Origin: Diacronema lutheri
Lineage: Eukaryota; Haptophyta; Pavlovophyceae; Pavlovales; Pavlovaceae
Length of the DNA stretch: 64,000 bases
Assembly (NCBI GenBank): GCA_019448385.1
Contig: JAGTXO010000004.1
Span: 558,001 to 622,000, forward strand
Direction of reading: 5' to 3'
Within the stretch, counting starts at the first letter, position 1. The number at the start of each line of letters is the position of its first letter. The notes beneath the pieces are model-generated. The model did no database searches, was not told the DNA's origin, and saw only the letters and a list, made by a program, of their open reading frames with translations. This document shows positions 40,801-49,271 of the stretch, piece by piece. The position numbers and the translations under genes were made by a program.

Positions 40801-41655
40801 ACGCTCTGCCCGATCCGCGTGCGCGGGCGTGTCGTCATCTACACTGGCATCCTGCGCGATTACTCGACTCAGCTCCAGCGCCTTGTCACACTCCGCCCGC
40901 AGCAGTACTTCAAGATGACAACGCACTACACGGCGAGCAACGGGCTGATTGCACGGCCGCCAGCCATGCCGATGCTCATCGACGTGGACGACGAGCAGCA
41001 GGTGGGCGCGACGAACGCCCCGCGACGAGCGCCGCATGCGCGGCGCATCGCGTCAGCCCTCGAGCTGCGCCGCGCGAGCTCGCGCGGCCGCGTCCGCGCG
41101 TTGCGGCCCAGCGGGGCCCACCGCGCGCACCGGACCGCGCTGTGCGCGTGCGCGCTACGCGCGTTTGCAGGTGGGCACGGAGGACCGGACGGACGCGGTC
41201 TGGCAGCGGTGCGTCGTCGAGCTGCACGTCAAGCGGCTCTCATTCGCTCTCAAGGAGCGCGAGGCCGAGTACCTCTCGCTCTGGCTGCAGGTGGGCGCCT
41301 CTGCATGCGCGCACGCATGCGCGAGACGCGCGCGCTTGCCCGCGCGGCTCCCGCTTGTGTCCGTTTCAGCGGGTGTGAGAAGCTTACAGCTCCTTCTCGC
41401 TCCTCCATGCGCGCGTGCTCTCCCCAGGACGCATGCGCGACGCTCAACCTGCCGTACGCGGAGAGCGTGTGCGAGGCGGGCGGGCGCGAGGTGATCTGCG
41501 TCACCGTGCAGCAAGGCCACCTCGTCTGCCGTGGCCTCATTCTCCCGGTCGATGAGCCCGGCACGCATCGGGTCGTTTTCGAACGCCTGCGCGGCGACCC
41601 GCTCGCCTATCACAAGCTCTTCAAGCAGATCGCGCAGCACATGCACGAGTGCTGA
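37822..41655 (+). CDS. Protein kinase fused to a LOV-like PAS domain
   Basis: Exons 37822-37922, 38093-38201, 38368-41001, 41171-41290, 41428-41655; 1063 aa. The Ser/Thr kinase spans about residues 30-285: Gly loop LLGKGFQGEV, Lys59 in VVAAKL, Glu70 in the short helix C, HRDVKAEN, and DMG instead of DFG (166-168), then APE. A long acidic and then Gly-rich linker follows, then a PAS domain near 745-900 with LOV-type features (WCNLCGYTEAEAVG, VSVVNYRKGGHAFVNNL). At the place of the LOV photoactive GRNCRFLQ it reads GQSPRLTQ, so the cysteine is absent. The C-terminal piece (VKRLSFALKEREAEYLSLWL, then HLVCRGLILPVDEPGTH) is unrecognised. Joins are phase 2, 0, 0, 0. Confidence 0.85.
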
Positions 41656-42133
41656 GGCGCGCGGATCGCACACAGTGTATGCACCAGTGCCGACGCGCCG
41701 GCACGATCTCACAAAGCTCCTTCTCTCCTGTTTTGCACCACCCGTGCCCATGCCGTCACATGCCCGCACCGTGCATGCCCGCCCCCAGCGCCGCGCTGCG
41801 CGGCGGCATCCCCTTTTTTGAAAAATTGCCTCCCATTTCCGCATCCCCGCATGATCGCATGGTCACATCGCGCATGGCATGCCAGGTGCATGCCGGATGC
41901 CACCCCTCGCACACGCGCTGGGCATTCCCCATGACCGCTGGGCATGTCAGTGTCCGCCAGTTCAGACCCCCTTTCACGTACGTCAGCTTTTCACACCAGC
42001 TCTTCGCGCTCTTGGAAGCGAAAAGTGTGCGCATCTTGCCTGTCGCCTTGTCCTCGAGCGACGAGCGCCTCGCCGACGACGTCGAAAACACAAAATTTTA
42101 AATTAGAATGGAAGGAGTCGTGAGAAAAACGGA
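41656..42133. other. 478-bp intergenic region, nothing recognised
   Basis: The region is pyrimidine-rich and less GC-dense than its neighbours, with several CATGCC-type words (41850-41950). An AT-rich box, AAAATTTTAAATT (42090-42105), lies about 30 bp before the aldo-keto reductase ATG and may be its core promoter. No coding exon is convincing. Confidence 0.45.
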
Positions 42134-43183
42134 ATGATGCGAGAATCCATGGCGTTGTTTTTTGCAATGCACGCAACGCCCGTGCCTGGCGCGTTCCTCG
42201 ACGCGGGCGTGCAGGCGCCGCCGCTGGGCATCGGCCTCGCCGCGATCGGCCGGCCGGGCTACATCAATTTGCGGCGTGGCGCGGAGTTTGACCAGCTCGG
42301 TGAGCGGTCCCTCGACGCGATGGAGCGCCGCTGCCACGAGGTCCTCGACGCCGCGTACGCGTCGGGCGTGCGCTACTTTGATTGCGCGCGGAGCTACGGC
42401 GAGGCGGAGCGCTTCATGGGCACATGGCTTGCTTCGCGTGGCCTTGCCGGCCGCGCTGACCTACTCGTCGGCTCCAAATGGGGCTACAAGTTCACTGCAG
42501 GCTGGCGCGTGGACACGCGCGGCGCGCCGCACGAGGTGAAGGACCACTCGCTCGCGCACCTGCGCGAGCAGAGCGCCGAGAGCGCGCGGCTGCTCGGCGG
42601 CCACCTGTCTCTTTACCAGATCCACTCGGCCACGCTCGAGTCGGGCGTACTTGATGATGGCGCCGTGCTCGACGAGCTGCGCGCGATCCGCGCGGCGCGA
42701 GGCTGGCGCATTGGCCTCAGCGTGAGCGGCCCGCGGCAAGCGGACGTGATCCGCAAAGCGCTCGCTCTTGAGCCGCCGCTTTTTGATTGCGTGCAAGCCA
42801 CGTACAACCTGCTCGAGCAGTCCGCTGCGCCCGCGCTCGACGAGGCACGTGCGGCGGGCGTCGTGGTCATCGTCAAGGAGGCGATGGCCAACGGTCGGCT
42901 GCTGCAGCCCGGCCGGCCGGCGGCTGACGCTGTCCGCGAGGTGGCCGCGCGCCTCGATGTGCCCGCCGACGCGCTCTGCCTCGCCGTCGTGATGCGGCAG
43001 GGCTTCGCGCCGATGGTGCTCTCGGGCGCCGCGACGGCCGAGCAGGCGCGGTCCAACGCGCGCGCGCTCGAGCTCGCGGCCGACGCGCGGCTCGACGACG
43101 CGACGGTCGGCGCGCTGGTGGGATCGTGCAGGATGGATCCGGCCGAGTACTGGGCAGAGAGAGGACGGCTCGAGTGGAACTAG
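42134..43183 (+). CDS. Aldo/keto reductase
   Basis: Single exon, 349 aa. AKR fold markers: LGIGLAAIGRPGYINL at the start, FDCARSYGEAE with catalytic Asp and Tyr, LLVGSKWGYKFT with catalytic Lys, and LYQIHSATLES with the active-site His. NADPH-binding features lie in the C-terminal part (QATYNLLEQS, VVIVKEAMANGRLL). The family reduces aldehydes and ketones; no substrate is implied. The ATG at 42134 is followed by a second ATG. The insertion after GWRVDTRGAPHEVKDHSL is common in the D-threo-aldose dehydrogenase branch. Confidence 0.9.
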   Translation: MMRESMALFFAMHATPVPGAFLDAGVQAPPLGIGLAAIGRPGYINLRRGAEFDQLGERSLDAMERRCHEVLDAAYASGVRYFDCARSYGEAERFMGTWLASRGLAGRADLLVGSKWGYKFTAGWRVDTRGAPHEVKDHSLAHLREQSAESARLLGGHLSLYQIHSATLESGVLDDGAVLDELRAIRAARGWRIGLSVSGPRQADVIRKALALEPPLFDCVQATYNLLEQSAAPALDEARAAGVVVIVKEAMANGRLLQPGRPAADAVREVAARLDVPADALCLAVVMRQGFAPMVLSGAATAEQARSNARALELAADARLDDATVGALVGSCRMDPAEYWAERGRLEWN

Positions 43184-43410
43184 AAACTCCATTTCCTTTC
43201 GCTCGCTCCCTCCGTCACGCCTCGGCCCCGTGCGCGCCCCTCCTGCGCCTGTATGGGCAAGCGTCGTCAGTTTTTTTTTAAAACCCCGCCGTATTTCAAT
43301 GCCCTTTCAGCGGAGCTTTGGGCGCGGAAGAGTCGGAGCGGAGCGGCGGACGTGTGTGCTGTGCAGACAGACGTCTCCTCACTTCTTCGCGTCGAAGGCG
43401 CTCCATCGCG

Positions 43411-44601
43411 ATGCCGACGCCCGACGCAGCGGCGGCGGAGCCCCCTCCCTCTGCGTCCGAGCCCGCGCTTGCGCCATTCATTGGCGCAGAGCGCATCTCG
43501 ATTGTGCCCTACCACGCGCGTGGCGAGGAGCTCGCGGCGGGCGACCCGCTGTTTGCGGACGCCATCCTCGTGCGCACGCACGGCTCGCCGGAGGCCGCGG
43601 AGCCCAAGCCCTCGTCGCCGGCGGAGCTCATTGCCGCCTTTTGCCCGCCGGCCTCTGCCGAGCCACCCGCTGCCACGTTCACGCCTGCCACGCCCAGCCC
43701 GCCGTCATCGTCCGCCACACCGTCGAGCCCAACGTCTCCGCCCGCTGAGCCGTCCGCGCCGCCGTCGACGACGGGCAACTCGTCATCGCATGCCACTGGC
43801 CTGCGCGGCGCAATGTGCGTGGCGCTCCTCTGCGTCGCGATGACGCTCGCGCAGGTGGATTCGGCTTTGTCGCGCGTCGCGACGAGCCCGGCGGGCGCGT
43901 GCGCGTCTGCTGCCGCGCCGGCGCCGCCTGGCGACGCGTGGGCATTTTTCAAGGCCAAGGCACCGCCACGACCGGCGTGGGCGCTCGACGTGGGTGCGCG
44001 CACAAACGCCTCGCTGGTTCGCGTCAAAGCGCCGCTCGGCTCGCGTCTCGAAGTCTTCGCCACCGCCCGGCGTCCATTCCCGGCGATGCACGCCGGCCCG
44101 CGCGTCCTCGCGTTCCGCCTCGCGCGTACGGGAGACGCGCCGCTCGTTTGGCCGGCGCTGCTTGCCTCGCTGCCGCTCTGCGGGGCCGCGTTTGCGATCG
44201 GCGGCGCGCTGGGCCGGCGCGAGCCCAAGGCGCGCGGCGCGCTCGTCGTGTGCGCAGCGGCCGGCTTCGTACTCGCGGCCATCGTCTGGTACACGCGCGC
44301 GAGCGCGGTGTACCACGACGGCATGGAGCTGGTCGCGCGCGACGTGACGCTGATTCGCTCGTGGGGCGGCGCACGTTCGATCGCGGCGCGCATCGCCGGC
44401 GCGGACGTGAGCACGGTCGAGCCGTTCCGCGTGACGGCGGGTCTGTTTGACCTCCGGCTCGACGGTGCGCCCCTTCACAAGGTTGAAGACAGCTTCCTTA
44501 CAGCGCTGATTGCAAAGCATCTCAAGGCGGTCGACGCGGAGGCGTTTTGGCAGCCGACCGTCGAGTTCATTTACCGCGTGCGCGCGCTGATCAGCTGGTG
44601 A
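43411..44601 (+). CDS. Membrane protein of unknown family
   Basis: Single exon, 396 aa from ATG 43411. After a Pro/Ser-rich N-terminal region there are three hydrophobic segments: GAMCVALLCVAMTLAQVDSA near 132-151, WPALLASLPLCGAAFAIGGA near 250-270 and ALVVCAAAGFVLAAIVWYT near 279-297. The segment between the first two (ARTNASLVRVKAPLGSRLEV) looks lumenal and has a possible N-glycosylation site. The C-terminal 100 residues (YHDGMELVARDVTLIRSWGG) look soluble. A poly-T run (43268-43283) lies in the promoter gap. Confidence 0.6.
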   Translation: MPTPDAAAAEPPPSASEPALAPFIGAERISIVPYHARGEELAAGDPLFADAILVRTHGSPEAAEPKPSSPAELIAAFCPPASAEPPAATFTPATPSPPSSSATPSSPTSPPAEPSAPPSTTGNSSSHATGLRGAMCVALLCVAMTLAQVDSALSRVATSPAGACASAAAPAPPGDAWAFFKAKAPPRPAWALDVGARTNASLVRVKAPLGSRLEVFATARRPFPAMHAGPRVLAFRLARTGDAPLVWPALLASLPLCGAAFAIGGALGRREPKARGALVVCAAAGFVLAAIVWYTRASAVYHDGMELVARDVTLIRSWGGARSIAARIAGADVSTVEPFRVTAGLFDLRLDGAPLHKVEDSFLTALIAKHLKAVDAEAFWQPTVEFIYRVRALISW

Positions 44602-44778
44602 GCGCCGCCGCGCCGGCAGACGGTCGGCGGCCGAATTGCGGCCGCATCGCGCCACACGCTCCGCTGGCGGCTGTGCGAGCGTGCAGGAGCATGTGCACAC
44701 GGAATGCTTGATCTTGTCCATGCGTTGCGGCTCTGCCGGACCGGCCTCAGGGCTCGCGCGCTTGTGATTGAACACGTC

Positions 44779-44816
44779 GAGAAAAGACACAGACATTGAC
44801 ACGAGTGTCTTTTCTC
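44779..44816. terminator. 12-bp perfect hairpin in a convergent gap
   Basis: Stem GAGAAAAGACAC (44779-44790), 14-nt loop, stem GTGTCTTTTCTC (44805-44816). It ends exactly next to the stop codon of the RlmN gene (-) and lies downstream of the membrane protein gene (+). It could act in 3'-end formation of either transcript. This reading is inference from position. Confidence 0.5.
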
Positions 44817-46424
44817 TCATTCAGCCTGTCCGCGCGCCGCCTCGGCCGCAAGCTTGCGCTGCAACCAGAGCGCCTCCACGCGCTCGCGCGCCCATCGATG
44901 CTCGCTCGCTCGCAAGAACTTGAGCGCCGACTTGACGGTCGGCCGTGCGACCGGCTCGAAACAGCGCACGCCGGTCGCGTCGGCGAGCGCGGCCCAGCCG
45001 AGCGCGGCTTGAAGCTCCGCGACGACCGTCGCGAGCTTGACGCCCTCCATGCGCCACGCTTCGCTCCGCCGCGCGCCTGCGCCGAGCGCGCGCCCGTCGT
45101 CGTCGCCGCCAAGCGCCATGCGCACGCGCGCGCGCCGCACCGAAGGCGCAGGCGTGCCGAGCGCGAGCTGGCCGCACGCGCCATCCGTGTCGCGCCCGGC
45201 GGCGCTCGTCCAGCGCACGAGCGCGTTGACGCCCGCCGCGCGCAGCTGCGCATGGAACGCGCGCACCGCCTCGTCCGCTGGCGTCGCAAACCCGCGCAGC
45301 GCGCCCGGCGCGGTTGGGTTGTATGGAATCAAGTTGACAAACGCGCCGGCGCCATCGATGCCGCTCGCCTCGCGCCGCGCGTGGCAGAAGGCGGCAAGCG
45401 CAACCGCGTCCTCACGCCGGTCGTTCACGCCCGCGATCAGCAGGTACTCGAGCATCGCACCACAGCCGCTCGCGCGCGCGTGGTCGTCGAGCGCGCGCGC
45501 CAGCTCGTCGAGGCTGCACTCGGCGGCACTCGGCAGCAGCTCAGCGCGCAGCGGCTGCGAGGCGGCGTGAAGAGAGAGAGCGAGGCGGACGGCGGGCGCG
45601 CCGCTCGCCAGCCGCCGGATCGCGTCCGCCGACGCGCCGACCGTGGAAACCGTCAGCTGGCGCGGCGAGAGAGCGAACAGGTTCATGTGCGAGAGCGCGC
45701 GCAGCGCGCGCAGCACGGCGTCGAGGTTGTCGAGCGGCTCACCCATGCCCATGAAGACGACGTTGCGCAGGGGCGCGGCCTCGGCGCCAACCGCGTCGTC
45801 CGCCGCGATCAGCTCGCGCGCCAGCCACACCTGCTCGACGATCTCCGCCGCGCTCAGCTGCGCCTGGAGGCCCATCGTGCCGGTCGCGCAGAACGAGCAG
45901 CGCCGGCTGCAGCCCGCCTGAGACGAGACGCAGACTGTGTGGCGCGCGCGGCCCGTTGACGCGCGCTCGTGCCTGATCAGCACCGTCTCCACGCGCGCAC
46001 CGCTCCCCAGTTCGACGAGCAGCTTGCGCCCGCCGCCAGCCGACTCGCGGCTCTCGACGACGCGCGAGCCGCAGGCGACGAAGCGCGCGCACAGTTCGGC
46101 AGCCACGCGCGCGGGCACGCCGGCGCGTGAAAGGGCGGACGGATCCAGGCCAACGCCGTCGCGGAAGACCGAGCGATACACCGCGCGCAGGTGCATCGGC
46201 TGCAGCCCGTGCGCCGTGCACCAGGCCTCCGCAGCGTCAAGGTCGAGGATCGAGATCGGCGGCGGCGCGTCGGCCGTCAGAGGCCGCTCTGCGCGTGCGG
46301 CGTGCGGCACCATACGTGCCGGTAGCCTATCGCCGCCCGCCAATGTCCACGCGCGCGCACGCGGCGCCGGCAGGGCCACCAGCGCGAGCGGCCACCAACG
46401 TCCACGTGGATTTCTCGTCGCCAT
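44817..46424 (-). CDS. rlmN: RlmN-type radical SAM RNA methyltransferase with C-terminal VF530-like domain
   Basis: Single exon, 535 aa from ATG 46424. RlmN methylates C2 of A2503 in bacterial-type 23S rRNA and A37 of some tRNAs. The radical SAM cluster C-x3-C-x2-C is at Cys172, 176 and 179 (CSRRCSFCATGTMG). Others: NVVFMGMGEPLDN, LTVSTVG, LALSLHA, and the catalytic Cys417 in RDTDGACGQL. The N-terminus (WWPLALVALPAPRARA) resembles a targeting signal, fitting plastid or mitochondrial ribosomes. Beyond the normal end, residues about 455-520 (VKLATVVAELQAALGWAALA, then GVRCFEPVARPTVKSALKFL, then RERVEALWLQ) match the small bacterial VF530/DUF2132 family. I know of no such fusion. Confidence 0.9.
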   Translation of the reverse strand: MATRNPRGRWWPLALVALPAPRARAWTLAGGDRLPARMVPHAARAERPLTADAPPPISILDLDAAEAWCTAHGLQPMHLRAVYRSVFRDGVGLDPSALSRAGVPARVAAELCARFVACGSRVVESRESAGGGRKLLVELGSGARVETVLIRHERASTGRARHTVCVSSQAGCSRRCSFCATGTMGLQAQLSAAEIVEQVWLARELIAADDAVGAEAAPLRNVVFMGMGEPLDNLDAVLRALRALSHMNLFALSPRQLTVSTVGASADAIRRLASGAPAVRLALSLHAASQPLRAELLPSAAECSLDELARALDDHARASGCGAMLEYLLIAGVNDRREDAVALAAFCHARREASGIDGAGAFVNLIPYNPTAPGALRGFATPADEAVRAFHAQLRAAGVNALVRWTSAAGRDTDGACGQLALGTPAPSVRRARVRMALGGDDDGRALGAGARRSEAWRMEGVKLATVVAELQAALGWAALADATGVRCFEPVARPTVKSALKFLRASEHRWARERVEALWLQRKLAAEAARGQAE

Positions 46425-46528
46425 TTTTGCGGGCCCCTCTATGATCAACCGACAACCTAGAGGTAAAACCTCCATTTTCGGGTCGCCAAAAATCGAGGCT
46501 GTCGCTGAATTTTAAAAAACCTCGACGT

Positions 46529-46558
46529 AAACCCCGAAATTTGCAATCTTCGGGGTTT
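46529..46558. other. 10-bp perfect hairpin in the AT-rich island
   Basis: Stem AAACCCCGAA (46529-46538), 10-nt loop, stem TTCGGGGTTT (46549-46558). It lies within the AT-rich island upstream of RlmN. Confidence 0.6.
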
Positions 46559-46579
46559 GCGCACGCCCTCTAATTATTC

Positions 46580-46743
46580 GGTTTTAAATACTAACGACGC
46601 TTACAGGCGGGTCAGCAGGGGGGACAAACGGAGCGAGCGAAAGAGAGCGCGCAACGTCGGGCCGAAGTCAGGGCGTCGACCCTGTGCACGCCGGCAGCGG
46701 GGACGGCCGGGACGGCAAGGTTTTAAATACTAACGGCGCTTAC
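46580..46743. repeat. 25-bp box GGTTTTAAATACTAACG... in two copies
   Basis: Copies at 46580-46604 and 46719-46743 share GGTTTTAAATACTAACG and then CGCTTAC, differing at one base. The spacing is 139 bp. The box includes TACTAAC, identical to the yeast branch-point word, and a TTTAAATA TATA-like word; neither role is shown. Confidence 0.6.
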
Positions 46744-46933
46744 GTCAGGACAGCGGGGTCAGCACCAGCTGCGGGGGGATCGAGTAGCCACCAATGTCGT
46801 CGATCCCCGTGCAACTTTTACTCCCGACGAGTGCTCGCGATGCGCACGCGCGGGTACGTGGCGTGCATGCGACCGCCGCCACCCACGTTCACGCTCGCGC
46901 GGGGTCGCACACGCCGACCAAAAAGCCCGACGC

Positions 46934-48904
46934 TCAGTGGCTATCGAGCGGCGAATTCTCGAGCGTCTTGACCGCGCCGTCAAGGTTGCGCACGCGCTCA
47001 AAGCCGCTCTGCATCAGCACGCGTGCCGCGTAGTAGCCGCGTTGACCTGAGAGGCACGACGTAACGATCAGCTTGTCGCGCGGCAGCTCGTTCAGCCGGC
47101 CGCGCAGCTGCTCGATCGGGATGTTCTTGGCGCTTGCATGCAGCGGCTTTTGCACGACCTCGTGCTCGCCGCGCACATCAAGGAGCAGCACGTCGGGGTC
47201 GGCGGCGAGGGCGTGCAGCTCGGACCACTGCACCGTCGAGACGAGGCCGTCGAGCATGTCCTGCGCGATCATGCCGGCGAGGTTGACGGGCGACTTGGCC
47301 GCGCCGACGGGCGGCGCATAACAGAGGTCAAGGTCGGCGAGCTGGTGGACCGTCATGCCCGCCTGCAGCGCGGTCGCGAAGGTGTCGATCGCCTTGTCGG
47401 CGCCGTCCTCGCCGACAGCCTGCGCGCCGAGCAGCTTGCCCACGTCCGGCCCGTCGCCCGTACGGAAGATCATCTTCAGAGCGATCGTGCACGCACCGGG
47501 GTAGTAGGACGCGTGAGAGCTCGGGTGGAGGTGCACGCACGCGTACGGGATCGCGGCCATCTGGCAGCCGCGCTCGTTGAGACCTGTGCTCGCCGCAGTG
47601 AGGCCAAAGACGCGCACCGCCGACGATCCGAACGTGCCTGCGTACCGGCGCGCCTTGCCCAACATGTTGTCGGCGCACATGCGGCCCTGACGGTTGGCCG
47701 GGCCGGCGAGCGCCACCATCCACTCGCCGCCCGTCATCGGGTTGCGCACCTCGATTGCATCGCCGACCGCCCAAACGTGCGGCGCCGACGTGCGCATCTG
47801 GTCGTCGACAACGATCGCGCCGCGCGCCGTCAGCTTGATGCCCGCCTCCTTGGCGAGAGCGGAGTCGGGGCGCACGCCGAGCCCGAGGATGACCACGTCC
47901 GCCGCGATCCTGCGCCCGTCTCCGAGCGTCACGTCCGAGCCGTGCGTGCCGGCATCGGCGGGCGGTTCGAAGGACTTGATCGGAGAGTTGCACAGCACCT
48001 CGATGCCCTTGCGCTCCATGTGGCGCTGGAGCATCGACGCCGTCTCGGGGTCGAGGCTGGCCATCAGCTGCGGCAGCGCCTCGACAAGCGTCACCTTGAG
48101 GCCCTTGAGGTGCAGCTGCTCGGCCATCTCGACTGGCGCGGTCGACGCGCGGTGCGAATGTCGCGCACGGTAAGGCGCGCGCGCGCGCGCGCGACGGGAG
48201 GCGAGCGAGCGCTGGGAGGCGCGAGCGAGCGGTTGGTGGGCGCGCGCGGCGTGTGCGCACGCACGCACCGCCGATAAAGCCGCCGCCCGCAACGACGGCG
48301 GTCTTGGCTGGTGTCTTGCCGCCCTCGCCGCCGCTCACCCAGCTGACGATCCTGTCCATGTCGTCGAGGTTGCGCAGCGCAAGGTTGCCCGGCCGGTCGA
48401 TGCCCGGGATCGGCGGCAAGAAGGGCTTGGCACCAACGGAGAGGACAAGCTCGTCGTACGGCTCGGAGTACTCCTTGCCCGTCCTCAGCTCGCGCACGCT
48501 CACCGTCTTGGCTGCCACGTCGATGGCGAGCACCTCGGACAGCGTGCGCACGTCGAGGTTGAGCTTGGCCTTGAGCGTTGCGGGTGTCTGCACGTTGAGC
48601 TTGTGCCGGTCGGTAATCTCACCGCCAATGTAGTAGGGCATGCCACCTGCGCCGCACGTTCAAACGTTCGGCACGCTTAGCCGCGCGCGACGCAGATATG
48701 TGCCGTTCGGCACGCAGGTGCGCGCGCGCGTGCGCGCGCGCGGCGCGCCGCACAGTTCGCAAATGACGGGTCGTTGCCTTTCTCAAGGATGGTGATCTGT
48801 GCGTGCTCGTCGAGGCGGCGAACGCGCGCGGCGCACGACGCGCCGCCGGCAACCGCGCCCACAACGACGACCTTGCGCGAGGCCTTGCTCACGACGGACG
48901 ACAT
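46934..48904 (-). CDS. CoA-disulfide reductase/NADH oxidase-type flavoprotein with rhodanese domain
   Basis: Exons 48904-48754, 48646-48269, 48132-46934; 575 aa. The FAD-binding start [20 protein letters not shown] is followed by the redox Cys in [14 protein letters not shown] (Cys51). The NAD site is [17 protein letters not shown], the second FAD motif is [10 protein letters not shown], and the dimer domain is present. The C-terminal rhodanese domain has the active loop CLSGQRG. This is the CoADR-rhodanese fusion known from bacteria, which reduces CoA disulfide or polysulfide with NAD(P)H. Both introns (GTGCGG, GTGCGT) are phase 1, and the first one splits the codon of the catalytic Cys (T|GT). 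No clear targeting signal precedes the FAD motif, so a cytosolic site is likely. Confidence 0.92.
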
Positions 48905-49271
48905 CAGCCTGAACGGATTCGTGCTTGGCGGGCGTGCGATCGTGCGTCGGACGTTTGTATGGGGCGGCGGCCGGCAGCGAAATTTCGGAGAAACTTGAGC
49001 GATCCTGGCTTTTGACTGGTTCGGAGATTTTCTTACGTCTTCTGTAGGTCGCGCGAGAGCCCGCGGCTGCCGTCCGCGGCGAGCTCAGCTTTCTCGCGCG
49101 AGCGGCGGGGTGCCGTGAGCCCGAGCAAGCCTCGGAGCTGGCGCGCCGCTGGCCACGCCATTTCTAACGCTGAAAGCGGGGCTGAAAGTGACGGCCTCGC
49201 CGTGGTCGTGCTCCCGGGCCGACTGATGTCAGATCACGGAGTCATCCGACACTGACGGCCTTGCCGCCATC
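48905..49271. promoter_or_regulatory. 367-bp divergent intergenic region
   Basis: The longest head-to-head gap in the window, between the CoADR (-) and SPPL (+) starts. It contains AT-richer words at 48975-49040 (AAATTTCGGAGAAACTTGAG, GATTTTCTTACG). No gene is seen. Each gene may have its own promoter here. Confidence 0.4.

Larger units (their letters stand above)
46425..46933. other. 509-bp region with AT-rich island, hairpins and a duplicated box
   Basis: The region lies upstream of RlmN (-) and downstream of the CoA-disulfide-reductase gene (-). The stretch 46430-46600 is strikingly AT-rich for this genome. It holds a 10-bp hairpin (46529-46558) and GAGGT-AAA-ACCTC (46460-46472). A 25-bp box occurs twice, at 46580-46604 and 46719-46743, with one mismatch. 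No protein frame is convincing. It may be a promoter or a small RNA locus. Confidence 0.5.
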
